NCBI GenBank assembly: GCA_036377075.1 | Contig: DASUZB010000220.1 | Coordinates: 1 to 46,829 of the forward strand | DNA: 46,829 nt | Direction of reading: 5' to 3' | From: DASUZB01 sp036377075 | Lineage (GTDB): Bacteria; Actinomycetota; CALGFH01 | Shown: piece by piece, positions 24,820 through 32,624 of the stretch | Position numbering within the stretch: position 1 is the first letter of the stretch | Layout: every line of letters starts with the position of its first letter | Notes under the pieces: generated by a model | What the model saw: the letters and a program-made list of their open reading frames with translations, nothing else | Told to the model about the DNA's origin: nothing | Database searches by the model: none | Program-made: the position numbers and the translations under genes

Positions 24820-25614
24820 ATGAGTGCCGTCACCACGCCGGCGCCGTCCCGGGTGCCGCTGTCCTGGGCGGTGTCCGACGCGCTGGTCCTCACCAAGCGG
24901 AGCCTGCTCCGCTACTTCCGCATCCCCTCGCTGATCATCTTCTCGACCGTGCAGCCGGTCATGTTCGTACTGCTGTTCCGCTACGTCTTCGGCGGGGCCA
25001 TCCCCGTGCGCGGCAACTACGTCGACTACCTGATGCCGGGCATCTTCGTGCAGACCGCCGCCTTCGGCTCGATGGGCACCGCCATCGGCCTGGCCGACGA
25101 CCTCTCCAAGGGCATGATCGACCGCTTCCGGTCGCTGCCGATGGCGCGCTCCGCGGTGCTGGTCGGCCGGGTCGCCTCGTCGACCACCAACATGGTGTTC
25201 CAGGTGCTGCTCATGACGGTCGTGGGCGTGCTGGTCGGGTTCCGCTTCCACGGCACGCTCGCCGGCGCGGTCGCCGGGCTCGGCCTGCTGGTGCTCGTCG
25301 GGCTCGCCTTCTCCTGCATCGCCGCGTTCGTCGGGCTGCTGATCCGCGACCCCGAGTCGGCCCAGGCGGCCAGCGGCATCTGGATCTTCCCGCTGGTCTT
25401 CGCGAGCGGGGTGTTCGTGCCGGTGGAGACCATGCCCGGCTGGCTGCAGGGGTTCGCCAAGGTCAACCCGATCACCATCTTCGTCCAGGCCCTGCGCGGC
25501 CTGAGCAGCGGCGGCGCGGTGGGCACGCCGATCCTGCAGTCGCTCGCCTGGGTCGCCGCGATCGTGCTGATCGCCGGCCCCCTTGCCGTGCGCCAGTACC
25601 GCAAGGCGGTGTGA
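24820..25614 (+). CDS. ABC-2 type permease, DrrB-like
   Basis: The 264-residue protein is the membrane part of the exporter. It has about six hydrophobic helices, beginning with SLIIFSTVQPVMFVLLFRYV near residue 42. The family features YLMPGIFVQTAAFGSMGTAI and GMIDRFRSLPMARSAVLVGR are present, as is the late SGIWIFPLVFASGVFVPVET with AKVNPITIFVQALRGL. GGAG lies before ATG 24820. It forms a two-gene operon with the ATPase; in that pairing a homodimer of each is expected. Confidence 0.95.
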   Translation: MSAVTTPAPSRVPLSWAVSDALVLTKRSLLRYFRIPSLIIFSTVQPVMFVLLFRYVFGGAIPVRGNYVDYLMPGIFVQTAAFGSMGTAIGLADDLSKGMIDRFRSLPMARSAVLVGRVASSTTNMVFQVLLMTVVGVLVGFRFHGTLAGAVAGLGLLVLVGLAFSCIAAFVGLLIRDPESAQAASGIWIFPLVFASGVFVPVETMPGWLQGFAKVNPITIFVQALRGLSSGGAVGTPILQSLAWVAAIVLIAGPLAVRQYRKAV

Positions 25615-25646
25615 CCCCACCTGTCGTGGCCACGCCGGGCGGGCCG

Positions 25647-26177
25647 TCAGCCCCCTACCGCCGCGATCGTCTGCTCGAGCTGCAGCAGGTGGGCGCGGTC
25701 GTGACCGGCCGTCGTCTCGACCAGGAGGCGGTAGCTGGTCGGGCCGCGCTCCTCGTGGATGCCGTAGCGGGCCCAGCGGCCCTCGGGCGTGCCCCGCAGG
25801 AGCGCGAGGTTGGCGCGCCGCAGCGCGGTGAAGGCGTCGAGCAGCTCGCCGAAGGGCGGCTTCGCGAGCATCGCCCAGGCGACCTGGTCGTAGCCGGGAA
25901 GCTGGGGAGTGTCCTGCGCCAGGATGGCGCGGCCCCGGAATGCGTGGGCGATCTCGGCGTCCCAGAGGTGCCCGAGCAACTCCGCCACCGACCACTCCCC
26001 CGCCGCCGGCAGGCTGCCGAGCAGCTCCTCGGAGAGCCCCATGGTCCGCTCCCGGATGGTCGGCGGCGTCGAGGTCAGCACCTCGACGGGATCCCGCCCA
26101 CCGAGCAACGCCAGCAGCTCCTCCTGGTACCCCTGCGGATCCCCGACCGGATCCGCCGCCACGATGCGCTCTTCCAT
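25647..26177 (-). CDS. DinB-family protein
   Basis: The 176-residue protein starts MEERIVAADPVGDPQGYQEE, with GGAG eight bases upstream. It is a four-helix-bundle protein with potential metal ligands in the usual order: HLWDAEIAHAFRG (first His pair) and TTAGHDRAHLLQLEQ (last His pair). The middle helix FGELLDAFTALRRANLALL is typical of DinB_2. Many members are bacillithiol- or mycothiol-dependent transferases, and some are uncharacterised. Its 5' end borders the remnant of a vapC-like gene on the other strand. Confidence 0.85.
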   Translation of the reverse strand: MEERIVAADPVGDPQGYQEELLALLGGRDPVEVLTSTPPTIRERTMGLSEELLGSLPAAGEWSVAELLGHLWDAEIAHAFRGRAILAQDTPQLPGYDQVAWAMLAKPPFGELLDAFTALRRANLALLRGTPEGRWARYGIHEERGPTSYRLLVETTAGHDRAHLLQLEQTIAAVGG

Positions 26178-26223
26178 CTCACTCCTCGCTTCCAGGCCCA
26201 ACGCCGCGCCGAGCTCGAAGGGG

Positions 26224-26373
26224 CTTCGCGTGGACGCCGAGCGAACCGGTTTCAGGATGCCCATCAATGACGCGTGGATCGCGGCCACCTGCCTTGCCTT
26301 GGGATACCCGCTCGCGACCCTGAACCGCAAGCACTTCGAACCGCTCGCCGCGTTCGGGCTGGACCTGCTGTAA
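26224..26373 (+). pseudogene. Remnant of a VapC-like PIN-domain toxin
   Basis: About 49 codons before the TAA at 26371 encode the C-terminal third of a PIN ribonuclease: MPINDAWIAATCLALGYPLA with the conserved acidic Asp, then TLNRKHFEPLAAFGLDLL. The frame upstream has no PIN N terminus and no start; it runs into the antisense of the DinB gene, where the frame reads as low-complexity Ser/Arg. No vapB antitoxin gene is present. This is a decayed toxin gene cut off by rearrangement at about 26220. Confidence 0.75.
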
Positions 26374-26389
26374 CCGAGCACGTGCCCAC

Positions 26390-26395
26390 TATGAT
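26390..26395 (+). promoter_or_regulatory. -10 element before the M20 amidohydrolase gene
   Basis: TATGAT at 26390-26395 differs from TATAAT at one position and lies 18 bases before ATG 26413. The -35 region (around 26366-26372, TGCTGTA) is a poor match. It directly follows the vapC-remnant stop codon. Confidence 0.5.
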
Positions 26396-26412
26396 CTGGC
26401 CGAGGAGGTGGG

Positions 26413-27576
26413 ATGGCGGGCGACGTGAAGGAGCGGGTGCGGCGGCGGATCGGGGACTCGCGTGGGGAGTTGGTGGCGCTCAGCAGGCGCATCCACGGGG
26501 CTCCGGAGCTGGCGTTCCAGGAGGAGCGGGCCTGCGGCTGGCTGTGCGAGGCGCTGGCCGAGGTCGGCTTCGCGGTCGAGGCGGGCGCGTACGGGCTGCC
26601 GACGGCGTTCACGGCCAGGGCCGGGTCAGGGCCGCTGCGGCTGGTGGTCTGCGCCGAGTACGACGCGCTGCCCGACGTCGGCCACGCCTGCGGGCACAAC
26701 CTGATCGCGGCCATGGCGGTCGGCGCCGGGCTCGGGCTCGCCGCGGTGGCCGACGACCTCGGCATCGAGGTGACCGTGCTCGGCACCCCGGCCGAGGAGT
26801 CCGGCGGCGGCAAGGTGATCATGCTCGAACGCGGCGCGTTCGCCGATGCCCACGCGGCCATGATGGTCCACCCGGCCCCGTTCGAGCTGGCCGCCATGCC
26901 GGTGATCGCCTCCACCCAGTTCGACGTGCACTACACCGGCAAGGAGGCCCACGCGGCCGCCTACCCGGACCTGGGGATCAACGCGGCCGACGCCCTGGTG
27001 GTCGCGCAGGCGGGGATCGGCCTGCTGCGCCAGCACCTGCGACCGAGCGACCGGGTGCACGGGATCGTGACCAAGGGTGGCGACGCGCCCAACATCGTGC
27101 CGGCGCGGACCAGCGCGAGGTACATGGTTCGCGCCGCCACCCTGGAGGACCTGGCCGAGGTGCGCGCCAAGGTGCTGCGCTGCTTCGAGGCGGGCGCGCT
27201 GGCCACCGGAGCCACCCTCGAGGTGACGGCGGACCAGCGACCCTACGCGGAGATGCGCCACGACCCCGACCTGCTCGCCGCCTACCGCCGGAACGTCGAG
27301 GCGCTGGGACGCCGACCGGTCGACGACGACGGCGGCCGGCGCATGCCCGTCTCGACCGACATGGGCAACGTCTCCCGGGCGCTGCCCGCGATCCACCCCT
27401 CGATCAGCATCGACTCCCTGCCGGCGGTCAACCACACCCGCGAGTTCACCGCCCACTGCGTCAGCCCCGCGGCCGAGCAGGCCCTGCTCGACGGTGCCGT
27501 GGCGATGGCCTGGACGGCGGTGGACGCGGCCACCGACGAGCCCCTGCGCGCCCGCCTGCTCGCCGCGAGCAGCTAG
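26413..27576 (+). CDS. M20-family amidohydrolase/peptidase
   Basis: The 387-residue protein begins MAGDVKERVRRRIGDSRGEL, with GAGGAGG just upstream. Its N-terminal part contains RRIHGAPELAFQEERACGWL, the usual M20D opening. The metal site is D-V-G-H-A-C-G-H-N and TPAEESGGGK (Cys-type ligand instead of the classic aspartate, as in the AbgB/IAA-amide hydrolase branch). A dimerisation domain follows, and MMVHPAPFELA holds the next His. TKGGDAPNIVPA and STDMGNVSRALPAIHP complete the active-site set. It should hydrolyse an N-acyl or peptide bond of an amino-acid conjugate; the substrate is unknown. Confidence 0.93.
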   Translation: MAGDVKERVRRRIGDSRGELVALSRRIHGAPELAFQEERACGWLCEALAEVGFAVEAGAYGLPTAFTARAGSGPLRLVVCAEYDALPDVGHACGHNLIAAMAVGAGLGLAAVADDLGIEVTVLGTPAEESGGGKVIMLERGAFADAHAAMMVHPAPFELAAMPVIASTQFDVHYTGKEAHAAAYPDLGINAADALVVAQAGIGLLRQHLRPSDRVHGIVTKGGDAPNIVPARTSARYMVRAATLEDLAEVRAKVLRCFEAGALATGATLEVTADQRPYAEMRHDPDLLAAYRRNVEALGRRPVDDDGGRRMPVSTDMGNVSRALPAIHPSISIDSLPAVNHTREFTAHCVSPAAEQALLDGAVAMAWTAVDAATDEPLRARLLAASS

Positions 27577-27588
27577 CGACGAAAGCCG

Positions 27589-28113
27589 TCAGCCAGCGTC
27601 GGGGAACGGGTCGGGGGAGGCCATCGAGCCGGTGAACGGGCCCAGGGCCGCTTCGAGCTGCTCGTAGCGGGCCTGCCAGCCGGGACCGTGGGGGCGGACG
27701 ACGACCTCGCGCACCTCGTCGGGGCGGGTGTGGAGGACCAGCTCGAGCCAGTTCTCCGGCACGGCCGCAAGGACCCGGTCGACCCACTCGACGAACACCA
27801 CCGCGTCGGGCGTGAAGACCTCCTCGACGCCGAGGTCCTCGAGCTCGGCGGCGCCGGCGAGGCGGTAGGCGTCCACGTGGTTCACCGGCATGTCGCCCTC
27901 GTACTCGCGCACCAGCATGAAGGTGGGCGAGATCACCGGCTCCTGGACGCCGAGGGCGGCCAGGGCGCCCTGCACCAGGCGGGTCTTGCCGGCGCCGAGG
28001 TCGCCGGTCAGCCCGACCAGGTCGCCAGGGACCAGGACGCGGACGAGGGCGGCCCCGACGGCCTTGGTGGTGGCCTCGTCGGCGGCCAGCAGGCGCAGCT
28101 CGTGCTCGCCCAT
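27589..28113 (-). CDS. tsaE: tRNA t6A biosynthesis ATPase TsaE
   Basis: TsaE is the ATPase that helps TsaBD turn over in t6A synthesis. The 174-residue protein has the P-loop TGDLGAGKTRL (Lys43), VISPTFMLVREYEG, NHVDAYRLAGAAELEDLGVE and VFVEWVDRV, all family hallmarks. The last 30 residues are Pro/Ala-rich. It begins seven bases after the UDG stop and is the third gene of a minus-strand operon with UDG and the FmdB-like protein. The other tsa genes lie 7 kb away, with accessory genes in between. Confidence 0.96.
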   Translation of the reverse strand: MGEHELRLLAADEATTKAVGAALVRVLVPGDLVGLTGDLGAGKTRLVQGALAALGVQEPVISPTFMLVREYEGDMPVNHVDAYRLAGAAELEDLGVEEVFTPDAVVFVEWVDRVLAAVPENWLELVLHTRPDEVREVVVRPHGPGWQARYEQLEAALGPFTGSMASPDPFPDAG

Positions 28114-28120
28114 GCGCGGC

Positions 28121-28825
28121 TCAGAACAGCCCGAGCTGCTCGGAGCCCGGCGGCTCGCCGGGCGGCGGCTCGCGCCCGTCACCGGGCGCGCCGGTCTCGC
28201 CGCCGCCCGGGGCGCCTTCGGAGGCCGGGGCCGCCGGCTGCCCTGGCGGGGCGGCGCCGTGCTCGGCGAGCAGCTTGGCCAGCAGGCGGAAGTCCTCCTC
28301 CATGCCGTCGAGCGGGCTGGGACCGGCCCGGCCGCTGGCGTGCAGCGCCGCCGCCGGGTGGAACGTCGGCAGCAGCACGCGGCCCTGGAACGGGTAGCTG
28401 TGACCGCGCAGCCTGGTGATCCCGGTGGTCGTCTCCAGCAGCGTCTTGGCGGCGAAGTTGCCGAGGGTCACGACCACCTTGGGGTCGACGAGGCGGACCT
28501 GCGCGTCCAGCCAGTAGCGGCAGGCGGCGATCTCGTCCGGCTGCGGGTCGCGGTTGCGTGGCGGCCGGCTCTTCAGCACGTTGCAGATGTAGACGTGCTC
28601 GCGGCGCAGGCCGATGCCGGCGAGCAGGCGGTTGAGCAGCTGCCCGGAGGGGCCGACGAACGGCCGGCCCTGCTTGTCCTCGTGGTAGCCGGGGGCCTCA
28701 CCGACGAACATCAGCTCGGCGCTGGCGCTGCCCTCGCCGAAGACCACCTGGGTGCGGGTCTCGTGCAGGCGGCAGCGGGTGCAGCTGGCCGCCTCGGCGG
28801 CCAGCCGTTCCAGCTCGGTGGCCAT
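28121..28825 (-). CDS. Uracil-DNA glycosylase, family 4 (Fe-S) type
   Basis: The 234-residue protein excises uracil from DNA. It has the 4Fe-4S cysteines in SCTRCRLHETR and in YICNVLKSRPPRNRDPQ plus EIAACRYWL. Motif 1 GEAPGYHEDKQGRPFVGPSG and motif 2 FHPAAALH fit family 4. The C-terminal 55 residues are a Pro/Gly-rich linker ending in SEQLGLF. QLGLF fits the bacterial sliding-clamp-binding pentapeptide QL(S/D)LF, suggesting tethering to the replication clamp. Its ATG shares one base with the FmdB-like stop (TGATG), so it is coupled to that gene and to tsaE. Confidence 0.95.
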   Translation of the reverse strand: MATELERLAAEAASCTRCRLHETRTQVVFGEGSASAELMFVGEAPGYHEDKQGRPFVGPSGQLLNRLLAGIGLRREHVYICNVLKSRPPRNRDPQPDEIAACRYWLDAQVRLVDPKVVVTLGNFAAKTLLETTTGITRLRGHSYPFQGRVLLPTFHPAAALHASGRAGPSPLDGMEEDFRLLAKLLAEHGAAPPGQPAAPASEGAPGGGETGAPGDGREPPPGEPPGSEQLGLF

Positions 28826-29049
28826 CAGCAGTGCCCGCAGGCGCCGCCGCAGCAGCCGCCGGCGGCGGCGCCGTCGCCACCGCGGCGGATCGGCTCGCCG
28901 CCCGGCCGGACCGCGGCGACCACGCTGAACAGCCGGCGCACCGGCCCCTCGCCGCAGGTCGGGCAACCAGCCTGGTCGGCCTCGCCGACCCGCACGAGGG
29001 CCTCGAACTCGTGCCCGCAGCCGGCACAGCGGTACTCGTAGAGCGGCAC
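28825..29049 (-). CDS. FmdB-type zinc-ribbon protein
   Basis: The 74-residue protein begins MPLYEYRCAGCGHEFEALVR, the standard start of the FmdB/CxxC_CXXC_SSSS regulatory domain. The second knuckle is GCPTCGEGPVRRLFS. A Gly-rich C terminus with GGCCGGACGHC adds further Cys. It is a small zinc protein of uncertain role; FmdB was named as a regulator of formamidase/formate dehydrogenase genes in a methylotroph, but that role does not transfer here. It heads the operon with UDG and tsaE. Confidence 0.92.
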   Translation of the reverse strand: MPLYEYRCAGCGHEFEALVRVGEADQAGCPTCGEGPVRRLFSVVAAVRPGGEPIRRGGDGAAAGGCCGGACGHC

Positions 29050-29154
29050 GCTCCTCCCTCCTCGGCGCGCTGCCGCCGCTGCGGCCGGACCGGGGCCCGC
29101 GGCGGTCGCTGCCTGGCCGTCACCAGCCGGCCAGCTCGGCAGAAGGCTACCAGG

Positions 29155-31467
29155 TCAGCGCGGCGGCGTGGCCGTCTGCGCGGCGCCGGCCGGTCCCTTC
29201 GCACCGTCGTCGGCCACCACCACCCGCTCGGGGGACCGGAGCCACGCGCCGACCTGCTCGGCGGGGACGGGGCGGCTGATGTGGTAGCCCTGGGCGACGT
29301 CGCAGCCGAGCCGGGCGAGCTCGCGCAGGTGCGCCTCGGACTCCACGCCCTCGGCCACCATGCGCAGGCCCAGCGCGTGGGCGAGCTCGACGGTGGACTG
29401 CACGATCGCATGGGCGCCGGCGTCCTCGAGCATCGGGATCACGAACGACTTGTCCAGCTTGAGCTCGTCGACGGCCAGCTCCCGCAGGTAGGCGAGGGAG
29501 GAGTAGCCGGTGCCGTAGTCGTCGACGGCGATGCGCACGCCCAGGCCGCGCAGGGCGTCGAGCACCTCCTTGCTGCGCACCGGGTCGACCATCAGGGTGC
29601 TCTCGGTGATCTCCACCTCCAGCGCGCTGGCGGGCAGGCCGAACGCGGCCAGCAGCCGGGCCACCTCGACCGGCAGGTGGGCGTCGAGCAGGTTGGCGAC
29701 CGACAGGTTGACCGCGACCGCGAGGTCGATGCCCTCGTGCCGCCACGCCGCGACCTGCTCCAGCGCGCTGGACAGGACCACCGAGGTGAGCGAGCGCATC
29801 AGCCTGGTCTGCTCGGCCAGCGGCAGGAAGCTGTCCGGGTACAGCAGGCCCTGGGTGGGGTGCTGCCAGCGGACCAGCGCCTCCACGCCGACCACCTGGC
29901 CGCCGGCCGCCTTGACCTTCGGTTGGTAGTGCAGCACCAGCTGGTTGTCGGTCAGCGCCCCGCGGAGGTCCTCGATCGTCTGCAGGCGGCCGCGGCCGTA
30001 GTCGGCCGGCGCCGCCTCGTACAGGTGCCAGCCGGTGCGGGCCGCCTTGGCCTGGTACATCGCCACGTCGGCACGCTGCAGCAGCGTGGTGGGCTCGGCG
30101 GCGTGGTCGGGGTAGCAGGCGATGCCGATGCTCGCGTCGACGTGGAGGCCGACCCCTTCGAGGGTGAAGGGGTCCTCGAGGGTGTCGAGCAGGCGGCTGG
30201 CGACCTCGGCGGCGCGGTGGGCGTCGGCGTCGCGGACCAGCACGGCGAACTCGTCGCCGCCGAGCCGCACGAGCACGTCGCGCGGCTCGAGGCCCTCCTC
30301 GAGGCGCGGGCCGACCAGGCGCAGCAGCTGGTCGCCGATCTCGTGGCCGAAGGCGTCGTTGATCTCCTTGAAGCGGTCGAGGTCCGCGACCAGCAACGCC
30401 AGCCTCGGGTTGCTGCCGGCGTCCCGCAGCGCCCGGTGCAGCTCGGTGTAGAGCAGGCGGCGGTTGCCGAGGCCGGTGAGGTCGTCGGTGTGGGCCTGGC
30501 GGCGCGAGTCGGCCAGGGAGCGCACCTCGAGGAAGGCCGCGACGGTGCGGACCACGCAGGCGAGTAGGCACCCGGTGGCGAGCGCGACGGCCAGGGTCGA
30601 GACCTTGCTGAAGTGGTCGAGCAGCAGCACGCCGAGCGAGCTGACCGCGAACATGGAAGGGACCACCAGGGCGGTCCATCCCCCCATGCGCAACTTCTGC
30701 TCGGAGCGCGGCGGCGACCAGGCGGCCAGGCCGACCATCACGATCGCGACCGGCCAGAGCAGGTCGAGCAGGGAGCCCGGCTGGTAGGCCCCCTCGGCCA
30801 GGCGGAAGAGGTAGAGGGTGTCGGCGACCGCGAACAGGACGAACCCGCTGGCGAGCAGCCACCAGGCTCGGCCGGGATGCCATCCCGTCAGTGCCATCAC
30901 GCCGACGACCAGGACCAGCAGCAGCAGGTCGGCGAGCGGGTAGGCGAGCTCGGTGGCGACCACGGCGCGGGGCGCCCCGCCGGTCGCGTTCACGATCGTC
31001 TGGAACGCCAGCGCGGCGCCGATCGCGGCGGCGCCGAGGCCGCCGACCACCCCGTCGAGCCACAGGCTGCCGTGGAAGCTGAGCACCCGGCGGCGCACCA
31101 GCAGGACCAGCGTGCTGTAGGCGCAGGGGTAGAAGGCGAGGAACAGCGCGTCCGAGGCCGACGGGAAGGGCACCGGATCGAGCTTCCCGACCCAGACCTG
31201 GTAGCTGACGTTGCCGCCGGCGTAGGCGACCAGGCCGGCGCCCATGCACAGCCACGCGGCACGCTCCCGGCGCGGGTCGAGGGCCGCGCGTGTCAGGCAC
31301 AGCAGCGCCGACGCCAGCGCCACCACGATCGACAGCCAGGTGCTCTGCGCGGCCCAGGCGGGCCCGCCCCCGACGACGATCACCGCGAACGTCACCAGCC
31401 CGGCAACGGTCAGCCAGCGCAGCATGGCGACGGCGGGACGGCGACGTCCAGGCAGGACAGCGGTCAT
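29155..31467 (-). CDS. Membrane GGDEF-EAL c-di-GMP enzyme
   Basis: The 770-residue protein has about ten hydrophobic segments in its first 310 residues (a MASE/MHYT-like membrane sensor of unknown type). A full GGDEF domain follows with RLGGDEF at about 401-407 and LVADLDRFKEINDAFGHEIG. Then comes a full EAL domain: VGVEALVRWQHP (about 527-538), VEITESTLM and DDYGTGYSSLAYLRELAVDE with LKLDKSF. Both signature sets are intact, so it could both make and break down c-di-GMP; which activity prevails cannot be told. ATG 31467 has GGAG eight bases upstream. It is a single-gene unit. The window also holds a degenerate GGDEF protein. Confidence 0.96.
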   Translation of the reverse strand: MTAVLPGRRRPAVAMLRWLTVAGLVTFAVIVVGGGPAWAAQSTWLSIVVALASALLCLTRAALDPRRERAAWLCMGAGLVAYAGGNVSYQVWVGKLDPVPFPSASDALFLAFYPCAYSTLVLLVRRRVLSFHGSLWLDGVVGGLGAAAIGAALAFQTIVNATGGAPRAVVATELAYPLADLLLLVLVVGVMALTGWHPGRAWWLLASGFVLFAVADTLYLFRLAEGAYQPGSLLDLLWPVAIVMVGLAAWSPPRSEQKLRMGGWTALVVPSMFAVSSLGVLLLDHFSKVSTLAVALATGCLLACVVRTVAAFLEVRSLADSRRQAHTDDLTGLGNRRLLYTELHRALRDAGSNPRLALLVADLDRFKEINDAFGHEIGDQLLRLVGPRLEEGLEPRDVLVRLGGDEFAVLVRDADAHRAAEVASRLLDTLEDPFTLEGVGLHVDASIGIACYPDHAAEPTTLLQRADVAMYQAKAARTGWHLYEAAPADYGRGRLQTIEDLRGALTDNQLVLHYQPKVKAAGGQVVGVEALVRWQHPTQGLLYPDSFLPLAEQTRLMRSLTSVVLSSALEQVAAWRHEGIDLAVAVNLSVANLLDAHLPVEVARLLAAFGLPASALEVEITESTLMVDPVRSKEVLDALRGLGVRIAVDDYGTGYSSLAYLRELAVDELKLDKSFVIPMLEDAGAHAIVQSTVELAHALGLRMVAEGVESEAHLRELARLGCDVAQGYHISRPVPAEQVGAWLRSPERVVVADDGAKGPAGAAQTATPPR

Positions 31468-31569
31468 CGGCGAGCTCCAACGTCGTGGCGGTCTCACCTC
31501 GTACGTCGGCTGGCCGAGGGCACTTCTTAGCAGATTGGCCCCGCGTACCTGCGCAAACCGGCGCTTTCC

Positions 31570-32352
31570 TCAGACACTCGCTGGCCGGGAGCAGACCACG
31601 GCGTAGTCGTTGAGGCTGAAGAGGAACGCGCCGCGCTCGTCCAGGCGCCGCAGCCCGGCGATCCAGCGTTCGAGCTCGGCCGCGTCGGCGACGCCCGCGT
31701 CGCGCAGCGCGCCGGCGATGTTGTACGCGTAGCCGTAGCCCAGCTCGTGCGGCTGGAAGCGGCGGCTGAGGACGACCGCTGCCTGCACGTCGACGACGGC
31801 GAAGGCGGTGCGGCCGACGACCTCGACCAAGCGCCGGCCCATGGTCCCGTCGACCGCGTCCATCCAGTGCTGCTGGGTGTCGCTGTAGGCGCGCACCAGC
31901 CGCCGCGTCAGGGCGACGTCCTCCGAGGCGAACACCAGCGTGTCGAAGTCCGAGTGGCTCAGCACCAGGCGGCCGCCGGGCCGCAGCACGCGGAATGCCT
32001 CGCGCAGCAGAAGCTGGGGGTCGGGGAGGAACTCGAGCACGTTGTGGCACAGCGCCCGGTCGAAGCTGGCGCCCGCGAACGGCAGCGGCCGTCCGAGGTC
32101 GGCCCGGAGCAGGCGGGCGCGGCCGGCGTGGGCCAACACGCCGGCCGCCTCCCGCAGCGCGGGCACGGCCCGGTCGACGCCGACCGCCACGCCGTCCAAC
32201 AGCCGCGGCGCGATGAACCGCAGCGAGCTGCCCGTCCCGCAGCCCAGGTCGACCACCCGGCTGCCCGGCTCCACCCCCAGGAGCTCGACGAGCCAGCGGT
32301 GCCTGCTCTCCACCGTCGGCTCGACGGTGTCCAGGGCATCCAGTTCGCCCAC
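31570..32352 (-). CDS. Class I SAM-dependent methyltransferase
   Basis: The 260-residue protein begins (V)GELDALDTVEPTVESRHRWL at GTG 32352, preceded by GGGGAGG. The SAM motif I is VVDLGCGTGSSL, the acidic strand-2 residue is in VGVDRAVPA, motif II is SFDRALCHNVLEFLPDP and motif III is LRPGGRLVLSHSDFD. FLFSLNDYAVVCSRP ends it. It belongs with methyltransferase 11/UbiE-like enzymes acting on small molecules. The ABC importer operon diverges from it across a 272-base gap. The acceptor is unknown. Confidence 0.9.
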   Translation of the reverse strand: MGELDALDTVEPTVESRHRWLVELLGVEPGSRVVDLGCGTGSSLRFIAPRLLDGVAVGVDRAVPALREAAGVLAHAGRARLLRADLGRPLPFAGASFDRALCHNVLEFLPDPQLLLREAFRVLRPGGRLVLSHSDFDTLVFASEDVALTRRLVRAYSDTQQHWMDAVDGTMGRRLVEVVGRTAFAVVDVQAAVVLSRRFQPHELGYGYAYNIAGALRDAGVADAAELERWIAGLRRLDERGAFLFSLNDYAVVCSRPASV

Positions 32353-32549
32353 CTCGCCGCCTCCCCACGGCCGGACACGCCGGGCCGGGCGACCGGCCCC
32401 GGCGTGTCGGTCCTGCCATGATTGTGGCGCGGCCTGTATTGCTGGCCGAGCCTGGTCGGGCAACTGCCTCCGCGGTTGGCGGTCCGGTTGACGGGCTCGA
32501 CGCGTCTCCGCCGAGGCACCGTCCCGTCCCTTCCAGCTCAAGAGCCCGG

Positions 32550-32578
32550 TTGACACCACCTGTCCGGTCGAGAATCCT
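32550..32578 (+). promoter_or_regulatory. Promoter of the NitT/TauT importer operon
   Basis: A consensus -35 TTGACA at 32550-32555, a 17-base spacer and AATCCT at 32573-32578 (fits xANNNT) lie 47 bases before ATG 32625. CCGGTTGAC occurs here and again about 60 bases upstream near 32486, a possible operator half-site pair. GTCACTCGTGAC just before the ATG is a small inverted repeat; no strong ribosome site is seen. Confidence 0.5.
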
Positions 32579-32624
32579 ACGCGGCGAGTCGCCGAAATCT
32601 ACGGAGATGCGTCACTCGTGACCC

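Noticed and set aside
28130..28260. Pro/Gly/Glu-rich tail of the uracil-DNA glycosylase as a third copy of the palindromic element
   Set aside because: The peptide is similar only in composition; the inverted ends and the 72-base order are absent.
29147..32419. Open frame of 1090 codons on the minus strand
   Set aside because: It is a frame-shifted shadow over the GGDEF-EAL and methyltransferase genes; Arg-rich and without recognisable domains.
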